A DNA stretch of 64,000 nt from Apostichopus japonicus (taxonomy: Eukaryota > Echinodermata > Holothuroidea > Aspidochirotida > Stichopodidae), in contig NC_092580.1 of NCBI RefSeq assembly GCF_037975245.1, positions 24,135,001 through 24,199,000 of the forward strand, given 5' to 3'. A program made the position numbers and the translations under genes. Positions 53,091 through 64,000 of this stretch are shown in pieces; position 1 is the first letter of the stretch, and every line of letters starts with the position of its first letter. Under the pieces are notes generated by a model. It saw nothing but the letters and a program-made list of their open reading frames with translations. It did not search any database and was not told the DNA's origin.

Positions 53091-53159
53091 ATCCACACCC
53101 CCGGCCTTGAAATCCTGTGCACGCTACAGGCATCGCACTCTCTTTATGGCAAGACCTTT

Positions 53160-54060
53160 TAACATTTACCTCCTTATTCTACTTAAGTAGAATTATAATT
53201 CCACTCAAGTAGAATACAATTAAGCTGAAGTAAAATTAATTTCACTTAAGTAGAATTGGAGTTTGCTTAATTGTAATCCACTTTATCGGAATGCACATTT
53301 GCTTTTTGTCTATATCGTATTATTCTTAAGTAAAATTCAATTTAGCTCAAGCTTAATTGAATTAAGCTTAAGTAAAATACAATCCTGCTTAAGTAAAATG
53401 CAATTTCACTTTAGTAAAATTGCTGTTCTACTTAAGCAAAATGGCTTCTCAATTTTACTTAAGCAAAACTGCATTTTGATGATTTTAGTGAAATAGAATT
53501 CAGCTTAAGTGAAATGTGATTGGTCAATCTGTTTGCTACTCATTGCGTCACTTTCTGCGAAGTCTGAATGCGAGCTGCTTTGTAGTTGCCAGTAGCCTCT
53601 CCTCTCTGTTGAATTTCCATTTTCTGTAGCATGCAATTGAATCTGTTCAATATATTTAAGTAGGTTGCTAATGGACTCACACACCTCATGGGTATTTGAT
53701 TGCATGCAACCTATCGCTGATGCTGACAAAGTTTTCTTGACATGACAGAAGTCTATATTGAGGTCCTGGAAGTTATTGTTCCCTTGCATTAACTGCAAGA
53801 CCACATTTTGCACTGTGTTTATGACACTTGAGAGAATTTGGTCACATTGTAAACCAGAAAGATCTGTAGAACTAGAAGCGAAAGCCATGTTGTAATACTG
53901 CAGCATGCAAAGCATTGACGAATAATCCTTCAATTTCATTTCAGCTATATTGTATTTTACTTAGGTAGAATTGAATTTTACTTTAAAAAAATGCAATATA
54001 TTTAGCCTAAGTGCATTGCTATTCTACTTAAGTAGAATTCAATTTAGCTTTTTTATATTA
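53160..54060. repeat. Degenerate array of palindromic CTTAAGTAGAATT units around an ORF
   Basis: Units close to ACTTAAGTAGAATTcaATTT recur with a period of about 20-24 bp from 53165 to 53515 and again at 53950-54045. Many contain the palindrome TACTTAAGTA. Between the two blocks lies a 435-bp stretch without the motif that carries an open frame. The layout looks like one array split by, or enclosing, a distinct segment. Confidence 0.65.
53505..53939 (-). CDS. Unrecognised 144-codon ORF inside the CTTAAG array
   Basis: An uninterrupted frame of 144 codons runs on the minus strand from ATG at 53939, almost exactly filling the gap in the array. I do not recognise the protein. It is polar and Ser/Gln/Asn-rich with probable amphipathic helices (SSVINTVQNVVLQLMQ; ESISNLLKYIEQIQ) and five Cys. 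A second Met (MAFASSS) about 18 codons in is an alternative start. No zinc-finger, DDE or reverse transcriptase motif is visible. It could be a terminal exon, a fragment of a mobile-element gene, or chance. Confidence 0.3.
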   Translation of the reverse strand: MKLKDYSSMLCMLQYYNMAFASSSTDLSGLQCDQILSSVINTVQNVVLQLMQGNNNFQDLNIDFCHVKKTLSASAIGCMQSNTHEVCESISNLLKYIEQIQLHATENGNSTERRGYWQLQSSSHSDFAESDAMSSKQIDQSHFT

Positions 54061-54270
54061 TGACAATTAGCCTGTATATAAGCTTCTTAACACCATTATA
54101 GGCTCTTTGTGTAATACTGTGTGGAAACATGTTCATGTCTACAGACTAATTGTTAAACAGAGGTCATTTTACGACCAAGGCAGGTCGAATACGTAATCTC
54201 AAGAAACTTTTCCATGATAGCGCGCTATAGTCTATACAGCAGACCTTTCAGTAAAATACAACTTATAGGA
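54060..54270. repeat. Second copy of the dispersed repeat at 6560-6850
   Basis: TTAGCCTGTATATAAGCTTC onward (54068-54150) and CATGATAGCGCGCTATAG with ATACAGCAGACC (54222-54260) match the earlier copy in the same order and orientation, about 80% by eye. No ends were defined. Confidence 0.5.
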
Positions 54271-54699
54271 ATAAGGAGGTAAAAGTTAAATCGGCTTTCC
54301 ATACTCTCTTGTCCAACACACTATGTTAAGAATGTCTTGAAATTCATTAGTTGCCGCCTGACATCGACTTATCCACCACTTATTTCTGACAAAATGATGG
54401 ACTAATGATTCTAATTCTAAGTATTCTTAATACTTGCGTATTGTTCTCTTTCTTGCATGTTTTGAAATAACTGTACAATAATAGCAACCTGTTTCGAGGT
54501 TTGACATCACCTGTGCACTAAGAAAATTCTCTCAATCCTGTGTTGCGTATCCTATGAAGTAAGTAAAAACGGCGGTGAAGACGACCGATTTATCTTTGTT
54601 CTATTACATGTCTTAGACATTAATTGGACAAATTATTACTAAAAATCAACGTTCCATAAGTGTCCTAATGCTCAACTAAATGGGGATAGTATTCTTTAT

Positions 54700-57488
54700 T
54701 CAAACTAATGAAAATATTGTTGATTATCAAAAATCTCCTATGCGGATGCAAATCTGTAGAGGCAAAGCTTGACGTCATACATACTGCTCAGATATGTAGA
54801 TTTCGTAGACCATCTGCGCAGGTAGGGAACCTTACAATTCGTGGTAAGTATGATCTAATTTGACATGGCTTTTGCATTTTGCATGATATTTAGGATCGTT
54901 TATGAATTCGGCAGTTCCTTAAAGTACACGTAAGCTTTTGAAATAACACATATCGTCGATATTTGTGGAATAAGTTGCCCATTTCATACTGCGCAGGCTC
55001 GTGGTTTCCGATCGCCTTCATGTTCACTGCACAGTGTATTATATATGGAGCCTATACGGTGTGTGTATATGTTAACCATGGCTGGAGCAACTAAGATTAA
55101 GAATACCTACTCCTTTAGTTTCTTTGAGAAAGACTTACTGTCGAGTAGGCGCCATATCTATTGGATTTATTATAACCGTATTAATAAAAGCAGAGTTTAT
55201 GTGATGTTCAAGTAGGTGTACTCTCACACAATTTTTGTTCTAACAATCAAACCGCCTGCATCAGCCATTTTACACGAACTTAGGGCCTCGTATCATACAT
55301 ATTTTCAACAGAGACGTGATAACACTGTCACCACTATCAGTTACAGAAATTGGGCGATTTAATGCCGTCCGTTGATCGAAGCCACCGTAAGAATCATAGA
55401 AATATCCTGGCGTTCATATTATGTCGGTATCATTTGTTAAGAGGCTTTAATCTTGAATTTTAATCGGCTTCAAGTTTACCGACTGCGCAGGTGTAGCAAA
55501 CTTTCTCGGGAGCTTGCGCTGTCGTTGTACTGTGTACGCAGTCGCACGTTGAAACATAAGCATAGGTTGTGTAGCCTACCGTTATAAAAAAAATTCTTTA
55601 CTGGGATCCTGTTATTAGGCATGCGCGGCAGTAAAATACACGTACATATCAATACCAAGAATTTACAAGTACAATGAGGCTAGTTGCGAGCTGAGAAACC
55701 ACATTAACACGTGCTAGTTCTCTTTACATATCTAGGCCCACATGGGGCAATTGAGTAGTAGTAGACTAGTATGGTACACAGCATTTGGCAATCAAAAACT
55801 GAAATTGGCTCTACTTGACAGCTACAGTACTTCAATAATCCTTATGGAAGAAGATCAAATGGCTTTGCAGTCTTCAGAATCAGAGAAATTAATGGCAGTG
55901 ACTGAGGAGATGGCCTGGGCTGATATAATTATTCAAAAACTTGCCTGTCCTTATGCCTATTCAATTTCAAGTCCAACAGTCATGCCAGGCTTGCACATGA
56001 AAGGTGTAGGATAGCTTAGTGTTAGGCTAGTACTTGGCTACAGGCTGTAGTTGCTGAAAGTTACATAGGAACTGATCTTAAAGGATTGCTGATACGGTGA
56101 GCCCACTTTTTATTACAGTCAGGTCTTTGGCCCAAGTCTAGGCACTATGTATGGGCCTAGCTATACACAGCCTAACTAAAGTGTTGCATGGTTTAAAACT
56201 AGTGTTTACACAGGTCTGAAAACCAAGAACCGGGTACCCGAAAGATGTTACCCGTTGGGTATCCGGGTACGTGGAAAAGATTGTTTACCCTCTTGTATCG
56301 CGATTTTCAAGAAATTACATACAGGATGCCATACTAAATGAATTATATTCTCCACTGACAATGTTTTCATGTTCAAATAGGTGTAAGATAAGGTATAAAA
56401 CCTTCCTCAATAATTTCTATTTGCTTTTGTTTCTTTCATTAAGTTTATCTCGTTAATAACTTCATTATAATTATCATCGCACTGCCGCCGCTGATTATCT
56501 TTGCTCTTCACCTCAGGCTCTATTGGGCTAGACCATATATTTATCCAATTTGGCTCTTAAACAGTTTTTACTACTATCTATTATGCAGGCCCAGGGTTCA
56601 CATGAACCGCGAAATTTGAATGCATTTGGATTTATAAGTGTTTATTAAAAAGCCACTTAAGATTTTCATTCATTAGTTAGGTTATCCTGTCTATAGTCCA
56701 TTAGTAACATCTCGTAAATTTCCTAGTCAGTCTTTCCTTCTATGAAATAGCGAATGTAAAATTAATTATTGCGAGAATTCTTTCAATTTCTTCCACATGG
56801 TAGCCAAAACCACACTAAGTCAATGGGGAAATCTAGCCTAACTATCTATCTATTTGCTGAAATTGTAACACAGTTATAACATATACATAGAGTACTAACA
56901 TTATTGCTGTTATCTTCGACCACATGGTAGCCTTACACTACACTACACTAAGTCCATGGGAAAAACCTTGCCTAACCATAGGTTTGCAATAAAATATCAC
57001 ACTTGCGTAGGATTCAGGTAATTAATTAGGAACCGGGTAGTATTGTGTCTGGTGGGAACCCGGATACCCCGTGCAAACATTATTTTAAACCAAAGTAAAC
57101 CTGGCTCAATTAAAGTAGACTGAATTGTAGTTCAGACAAGATTGGGGAATTGTACATAGTCTTTAATGTTCATGTTGATAAGTGTTTGAATGGGGCACCC
57201 ACCCGACGTGATACTACCCCGTTCCTAATTTATTACCCGAATCCTACGCAAAGTGTGATTTTTTGTTGTTGGCATGTGTTGAAATGTGTTCCAGATTTGT
57301 AAAGTAGTGTACATTAACTCCGAGACTCATGAAAAAGGACGAAAGTATTTTTGCCTCTAAATTTGTGTGGAAACTCCCTCATTTACACGGTCTGTGAAAT
57401 AATAGGTTGTCAAATCTTTTTATTTCTCAAATGGTACTGATAGGTTCCAGATTTCAGAAAACTGCATGCAAGTTAAAGCGTTTTCAAG
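54700..57488 (+). promoter_or_regulatory. Region upstream of NRF1: probable promoter and 5' UTR, with NRF1-type half sites
   Basis: CpG is enriched from about 54780 to 55640. The palindrome TGCGCA, the half-site core of NRF1-type factors, occurs at 54815-54820, 54990-54995 and 55484-55489, and GCATGCGC lies at 55619-55626. The probable acceptor for the first coding exon is ATTTCAG near 57450. The transcription start cannot be fixed. An ORF at 55742-56014 has no recognised family and is not called a gene. Confidence 0.4.
56994..57265. repeat. Inverted repeat with ~65-bp arms
   Basis: The arm 56994-57058 (ATATCACACTTGCGTAGGAT, then AATTAGGAACCGGGTAGTAT) is complementary to 57196-57265, read in reverse, with scattered mismatches; the loop is about 135 bases. 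Related GGGTACCCG and GGGTATCCGGGTAC motifs lie at 56230-56275 and GAACCCGGATACCCC at 57056-57070, so a larger foldback element of about 1 kb may be present. No target duplication was found. Confidence 0.5.
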
Positions 57489-60400
57489 ATGATGTCCATA
57501 ACAGAAGATGTGAGTGAACCGTCTTCTCCAGACACACCCTTTGATGATTCTGACCTACTCAACCCTGCAGTGACGGATGATGTTACAGCTCAGCTTGCTG
57601 CAGCGGGTATGTTATAACAGCAGCACTGATCTTATATTGAGAGTAAAAGCTCCCCTCATATAAGTAGTTTGCATTTGTGTAGATAGTGACTAGTTGGGCT
57701 GTAATATTTTCTTGTCTCAATGTATTGTTGAATATTGGCAACAAGTTTAATGGTTTGTAAAAAAAAAAAACAGTTTGAATCCCCACTGCTACTGAGTATC
57801 TAAGAAGACAAATAAAACTACAGACTGAGGTGGGGATGAAAAATGTTACCCATGTGGCAGGATCAGCTGAAAGTTTATTATTCAGAAGAAATAGGAGACA
57901 TCTAACTTGCAAAGCTTTCAAATAGTAGCACAAAACATTGACAGTAACCAAGCCATACATAAGTTCAAGAAAGACATGTGTACAGTAATATTTGAACATG
58001 AAACAAAAAGTGAAGTGGAATCTTTGAATGTAATCCCATACCAATGTACTATATAGCATCAAATTTGACTAAATGTAGATGACGTGGTTACACAAAATTT
58101 CAATTTTGAATCAGTTTTTGGGAACTCTCAAATATTGCTTCTTTCCAGGTACAATTGGAGTAGCAGCAGCAGCTGCCATAGCAACAGGAAAGAAGAGGAA
58201 GCGCCCCCATTCCTTTGAAACAAATCCATCAATACGGAAGAGAATCCAGAAGAGGCTGTTGAGGTAAGTTTTTGTGTCACGGTTTATGGGTTGCACCTCT
58301 TCAGTGGGACCTTTGTTTTATAGGTAGTTTTAGCATTCATAGATGTAGAATTGCACTATACAACTTGTTGCTGCTTGATGCATCTAGGTGTATATCATAG
58401 GTCCTTTCAATGTTATCAGAGTCTCATAATACAATGTCATTGATCCTCTTGATTTTTTGGCCGTGATCTCCATTGGGCGAAATAGGAATGAAGTTTCAAC
58501 AAAATCAGGGACTTTGACAAATTGATTTTTCAGGCTGAACACTATATGTAAAAGAAAGAGTACAGTGAAATTGCTGCAGTGCTCATTGTTTCAACCATCT
58601 GTTTGAATGTTATTTCTTTGTTTCAAAACTCAGGAAATTGAAGAATGTGATTGATGAATACACAACGAGAGTTGGCCAGCAAGCAGTTGTCCTTTGTTGC
58701 ACGCCAGGAAAGACCGAAAATAACTTCAAGGTTTTTGGAGCTGCCCCTCTGGAGAATGTGGTTAGTTCCCTCATTGTATGTGTCACATTGTTGATGGCCA
58801 TTGAGAAGAGAACAGTCACAGCTATGGTTCTGGTCTAGCTTCTTTCGCAGCACAATTATTCATTAATGAAATAACTGGGCTATGTGCATCTATGAGGACA
58901 ATAATAATATTGAAATAGGATGATCTGGTAGGAATGAAGTTGAAAGAAGCTGATTTCTGTATTTCTTCATTGTTCTTAATAAGTCTGGCTTTTTCCCTTG
59001 TAATTTCTATCTAGTGACTGGATATTTGAGTAACATTGTATGTGCTGTACTGTAGTTTGTTCATGCAGCAACAGGCCGTGATATGCTTCAGGGAGCACAT
59101 TATATCACCAACATGTCTCAATAAGGCTTCATGTGGGAGTGGGGGGGTGGGATGGGGCTGAGATGTTTGTTTTCATGCCTTGGTTCATTCCTGGGTGACT
59201 TTACTTTGAATGTTACTTGAAATGATTCTCTGAGGTGTACATGATGTTTATTTCTAGTAGATCCTTCTGACTCAGTCTACTCAACTGATATCATGGAGAT
59301 ATTTTACGTTACGACTGATACACCTCTCATTCTGACTTAAACATACAAAGAAAAGACGCACCATGAATGATACCTTTACAATGTCCTCCCTAAGCAGGGA
59401 ATAATTAATTGTTCAAATGTAATGAGGCAGTTTTGAGGGCTTTTAGTCTGATATGAATTGAAACCCATCCCATGTACAAGAACTGCTGTACATTTGAGCA
59501 TCTATATAGCAACCTGACCATTGCTATGCAATACTGGATAAATTATTCGATGTTAGTAACAGTCTTTAAAGTTTGCTTTCAAGCCTGCCTGCTATGCCTT
59601 GAGCAGTCTTAGACCTCCAGTAGTTAATTGTAGTCTTCCTGATTCTTATGCAAGCAGAATGTAAGAAAACTCTTGTTTGTCCTTTCAAGTTTTCTTGAAG
59701 CCAATATTTGCATCAAGTTATTGTTAAGGATAGTAATATTTGCCGTAACTTTTCCTTAAAAGATTCGCAACATGAAGCCTAGCGTTATGAATGACCTACA
59801 AGAAGCGCTAAATCACCAAGCACCAAAGCAAGATAGGGACAACCCCAACCAATTTGAGCTACCTCCACTCGTGATAGAAGGCATCCCAACTCCTGTGGAT
59901 AAAATGACCCAGGCCCAGCTGAGGGCTTTCATACCACTGATGCTTAAGTACTCGACCGGTCGAGGTAAACCAGGGTGGGGCAAAGAGAGCTGTCGACCGG
60001 CCTGGTGGCCGTCAGACCTACCCTGGGCCAATGTGAGAAGTGATGTGCGATCTGACGAAGACAAAACCAAGGTAACATGATAAATTGAGCGTGTCTGAAT
60101 CTAAAAAAGTGAAAATAAGTTAATGTGCAGCAACATGGTCTGGCCATGGCTATGCTGAGATTTAATGCACGTTTGTATAGAGACAAAGGTGCAGATGATG
60201 ATATTCGCTGATATGTTGAATGTTTCATGTAAGTTTCAGGATTGTCTGATGCACCTGTCATCTTTACTATTTATTTTGTTTGTATTGATGGTCCTCTTGG
60301 GGGAAGAGGAGGGGTCGGGGTTGACATAATTACATGTGTAGAGAAGGAAACCTGTCACCAAGTTGCTTTCGATTTGATGATGTGGTTTGGAATCATTCGA

Positions 60401-62995
60401 CAAAGGTACTTCATTAAATATTTCCAACCTTGCAAGGAGCCGGCGTTAACTTTTCCTGGTGATATCTACCACCGTGTTTGTAGTGCTGTTAGTGTATTGG
60501 GCATTGTTTTAAGTGACTATGAGGAAACAGTAAGCTTTCTATCTGTAATGTAATCAGTGTGCATGAAAATTCATGGACAACAGAGTTTCTTTGCCCTAAC
60601 ACTCTTTCCTGTCTGGCATGTAAGGTCTCCTGGACACACGCGCTACGTACCATTGTCAAGAACTGTTATAAGCACCATGCAAGAGAGGACTTGCTGCCAG
60701 AGTTTAGTGAGGATAAAGACAAGGACCAACAGCTACAGCATACTAGCCTTCTACCAACGCACACAGTGGTACAGACAGTCGCCAATGATGATGGCACATT
60801 CTCACTTATTCAAGTTGATACAGGGAATACTGTGGCTACCTTGACAGATGTGACAGTAAGTACTCAATGTTGCCATGCCCACTTTTATCCATCCAAAGTT
60901 GTCACTGTTAGCATACTGAACTTATGTGTGTACAAACTTGGGCACACCTTGATGTTAGTGTTGACATTTGCTATCATGTACCCCTGTAAATGGTTCCCTG
61001 AAACAGCAATGTTTTTATCTTTAAAACTACATCTCATGATTGCCAAAGAATGAATGACTATCATCTGAGCTGTGTTAACATCTAATATTCTAGTTGAGTA
61101 GTTCTATTATAAATCAAATTAGTTGGATATAAATTGATTTTTTGACAAACTATTTCTGTTTGCTTGAAAGTAGAATTTAAAGTGCAACATATCCCAGAGA
61201 CTACACATAATGCTGTTTTTTTTGTGTTTTTCTTTTGGCTTCTGAACTATGCCTCATAGCTCTTGTGCTTTCTGTTACATTTCAGCAAGTACAACAACTG
61301 CAAGCGATGCAAGGCATCCAGCTACAACCTATTCAAATACAACAGCCTGCCACCCAAGGAGTACAGACACTTGCCGAGGTGGCCTCACAACAAGGAGTTG
61401 TAACACAGGTATGTAGGACCTTGTTGTATAACCCAAGAAGTAGTACACAAAGTGCTGAGATTCATGTTGTGTTCAAGCCACTTAAGGGTTGTTTGTCCTT
61501 AAAGCCTGGGTTTACTATACACAAGATAAATAGCAGGCATGATGATAATGCACAATGATAGCATTATCAACAGGCACACATCCTGGTTTCTAATGACAAA
61601 TATGTGACAAATGAATAATAATTATATAACACATGTCTAGGGATTCTTGTTGAGTTAAATGCTTTAACCTCTTGAGCACTATTTATGGATTGTTCGATGC
61701 TGTGGACAATTCATTAGGCAGTGAGAGGAACAGAAAAATGGAAGCTAGAAGACCATTAGCATCTCTCTGTGGTGCTTGTGGACTCAGTGAACCAACAAAC
61801 CTTTTAGTAAACATCTCCATCATATGGTTACGTTGATGTATTCTAACTAAATATCTAAGTTATAATCTATACGTGATGTAAGGATGAGGCCTTTAGTTTG
61901 TGAATTTTTTTCCCCATTTTAATAGACACATTTTTTTATTATTGAAAAACAGCCATATTTCATATATAAATATCATTAATTGATAAAAGAGCAAAGTCCT
62001 TCAATACATTGCTTCAATGTCATTCAGTTTTTAATTGCTTTACCACTGCACTTACAGACTGTTAGCAGTATGAAACATCTACATATTCTGTATTCCATTG
62101 ACAGCATGAAGTATGTGACAAATTTAGGAAAGTTCAGTGACCTGTTACTATACAGCTCATTGATTTTTGGTAGGCTGCTAGACTTTCAAAAGTAGTTTTC
62201 CAAAGTTTCATTTCAAATAGAAGAAAGAACGCTCCAAGTTGTTGTTCATTCTGTGAAATTGAACAAGTACTGCAGAAAATGTGTTGTGTGATTAGATATC
62301 TTTGGAATGAACTGCTAAATCCTGTTGTTATTGATGATGATAAAGCACATTGTCTGTATCTACTGACCTAAGAAGTCAGTTTTGTGCTGTTCTAGTCACA
62401 GATGGTGTTTACCAATGTCAATGATCTAGGTAATCAACTGGATCGATTATCAGTGTTAATGAGACCTCTCTCTTGGTGATATCTGTTTGAGATTCAGGGC
62501 ACTGGTTATGAGGAGTATTGAAAGAGTGTTAATAAGTGTTAGAGCTTTAATACCAAATGTTACATAACATAATATATGTGCAAAAACTGATGCCTGACTT
62601 GGTGGCATAAGTCTTCTCTGTCGGATTTTGTCAGGTTAACAATCACATAATATATTATGATGAGAAACTTCTGTTCCACTGGAATTAGCCCCTTCTTGTA
62701 AAGAATGAGCATATTAAACTTGGGTGGATCAACAAGTTAAGATGGACAAGGGCTTGTTCTACAAATTGAATGCTGATATGTGAGAGTTTGTGTGTTTAAT
62801 GGGGATGCATGATGTGGCTTTAATATATGATTTATTTTTTTCCCCCGTCTCTGCAGGTATCCCAGTCAGTCCCAGTTACTGTCCAGCTAACGGGGCCTCA
62901 GAGAGTAGCCACCCTGGCTACTGCTACCTTGCCTGCTGGTACACAGATTATGCTGTCAAACGGTACAGTCGGTACCATCTCTGCCATGTCTGAAG
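57489..62995 (+). CDS. NRF1: Nuclear respiratory factor 1 (NRF1 / P3A2 / EWG family), 5' part
   Basis: Seven coding exons, 57489-57606, 58149-58263, 58634-58760, 59763-60071, 60625-60855, 61286-61408 and 62857-62995, join in frame to 387 residues; the last donor (phase 1) leads outside the window. ATG 57489 is preceded by an in-frame TAA at 57474. Order of landmarks: acidic PSSPDTPFDDSDLLN; Ala-rich stretch and nuclear localisation signal GKKRKRP; RKRIQKRLLRKL; DEYTTRVGQQA; FKVFGAAPLENV; KMTQAQLRAFIPLMLKYSTG; RGKPGWGKESC; WANVRSDVRSDEDK; and SWTHALRTIVKNCYK. These form the NRF1 DNA-binding and dimerisation region, which binds GC-rich palindromes around TGCGCA. The Gln/Thr-rich exons after it are the activation domain. 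NRF1 drives nuclear genes for mitochondrial function and cell growth; sea urchin P3A2 and fly EWG belong to the same family. The N terminus is about 35 residues shorter than human. Confidence 0.95.
61666..61799. repeat. Direct repeat in NRF1 intron, copy 1
   Basis: About 134 bases from AACCTCTTGAGCA to GAACCAACAAA recur at 63374-63506 in the same orientation with only a few differences. The two copies lie in the introns on either side of the exon 62857-62995. Confidence 0.88.
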
Positions 62996-64000
62996 GTAAG
63001 GTTGTCTCCAATCTTTACAAAAACATCTTCCTAGAAGCATTGTGGAAATCTACTGAACTTGGCGTTTTGATCTTAGTTACACAACTTAATTTGATTGAAA
63101 GTATTGCTATCTGCATATGTCTTTTGTAGGAGTATATAATTTATGTTTGACTTTGGTTGAAAGTGTTTTGTAAACCTTGTGACATGCAGTTTGGATAATT
63201 ATAAGTTTATAACTACCGTTTGGAGGGTTTGAAATTACCTCTCCACTATGAATCATTCCACTATCAGAACATTAATGGGTGTCTGTGTGTTTGTGATGTT
63301 TTTAGTTTTGTTGATTCTGAATGGTGGTAGTTGAACAATCATCTGTGCAATATTGTTGGGTAGTTTTTTTTCAAACCTCTTGAGCATCATTTATGGATTG
63401 TTTCATGCCATAGACAATTCATTAGGCAGTGAGAGGAACAGAAAATGGAAGCTAGAAGACCATTAGCATCTCTCTGTGGTGCTTGTGGACTCAGTGAACC
63501 AACAAATTTAGATTACAACTCCTTCATTATGGAAAGATACAGATTACTATGAAACTTTAAAAACACTGCCACTACGAACTTGAAAACTTAAGATGTAATT
63601 CATATGCTGCACACAAAGTGAGAATGAAGCCTTTTACTTCTCTGTAGCTTTTGATTTCTGATACGTTTTTAAATATCCACAATTGACATATATCAATGCT
63701 TGGTTATGCAATATTCAGTGCTTTTACCACTACATGTATACTTATTAGTCTGTGACTCTGACAAAGCAGTTACAGCAGGTGTTTGTACTTACAAAATTGA
63801 TAAGTATTTCTCATATCCTCCCCTCCCTTCCCTCCCCCATGAGAGTGCCAGATGTTGCCTCCCTGCTGACAATGCAATGTTAACACACCTTTTCTTGAGC
63901 ATGTCATTATGTGATGTTGTCAGTATGGACAATGCTGATGGATGATTCAGATTGAAAGCTTACTGGAGCTGGTCAAATGGAGCGCTCCAACATGTCTACA
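62996..64000 (+). other. NRF1 intron running off the window
   Basis: After the donor GTAAGG at 62996 no further NRF1 exon was recognised before the window ends. A pyrimidine-rich stretch (CCTCCCCTCCCTTCCCTCCC) lies near 63818. Confidence 0.6.
63374..63506. repeat. Direct repeat in NRF1 intron, copy 2
   Basis: Near-identical partner of 61666-61799, 1.7 kb downstream. The stretch TTCATTAGGCAGTGAGAGGA and everything after it are almost unchanged between the copies, which suggests a recent duplication or a young dispersed repeat. Confidence 0.88.

Noticed and set aside
55742-56014. 90-codon ORF upstream of NRF1 as an N-terminal NRF1 exon
   Set aside because: It does not resemble the NRF1 N terminus and has no good donor in a matching phase; the first NRF1 coding exon has its own upstream stop.

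Overview
The window is animal nuclear DNA: AT-rich, with genes split into many short exons by GT-AG introns, long noncoding gaps and many small transposon relics. The proteins resemble vertebrate orthologues closely, but the genes sit one copy per family in a compact arrangement. SINE-, MITE- and hAT-like elements and minisatellites are frequent. This fits an invertebrate deuterostome, perhaps an echinoderm; the species cannot be fixed from the sequence alone.

Six protein-coding genes can be rebuilt exon by exon. (1) 1-1818, plus strand: the last two exons of a Rab GDP-dissociation inhibitor, with a minisatellite and a nested hAT-like element in the last intron. (2) 8322-12505, plus: a complete five-exon seven-bladed kelch protein of the KLHDC8 type (345 aa). 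(3) 25998-17734, minus: a complete ten-exon cyclin-dependent kinase 20 (340 aa). (4) 28184-44503, plus: a complete 21-exon striatin-interacting protein (STRIP, 804 aa). (5) 48168-49029, plus: a small lysine-rich SMKR1 protein (90 aa), with its start codon as the last three bases of the upstream exon. (6) 57489-62995 and beyond, plus: the first seven coding exons of nuclear respiratory factor 1 (NRF1), cut by the window end. In every complete gene the exon phases join without a frame break.

The genes do not form one pathway. Rab recycling (GDI), a ciliary/cell-cycle kinase (CDK20), the STRIPAK phosphatase-kinase scaffold (STRIP) and a transcription factor (NRF1) are housekeeping or signalling functions. 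STRIP-SMKR1-NRF1, all on the same strand, is the gene order I recall for human 7q32 (STRIP2-SMKR1-NRF1), so it looks like an old conserved block.

The most unusual feature is a pair of minisatellites built on 5' splice sites. In CDK20, an 81-bp unit made of the last ~36 bases of exon 5, its GTGAGT donor and the start of intron 5 occurs about 14 times in a row. In STRIP, on the other strand, a ~30-bp unit beginning exactly at the exon-13 GTGAGT donor occurs about 19 times. Both place a dozen or more near-identical donors directly downstream of the true one.

The remaining space holds three hAT-like elements with 8-bp target duplications, a MITE with a telomere-like core, a palindromic SINE with a 16-bp target duplication, a tRNA-derived SINE, a CTTAAG-rich array enclosing an unrecognised 144-codon ORF, and several duplicated segments.
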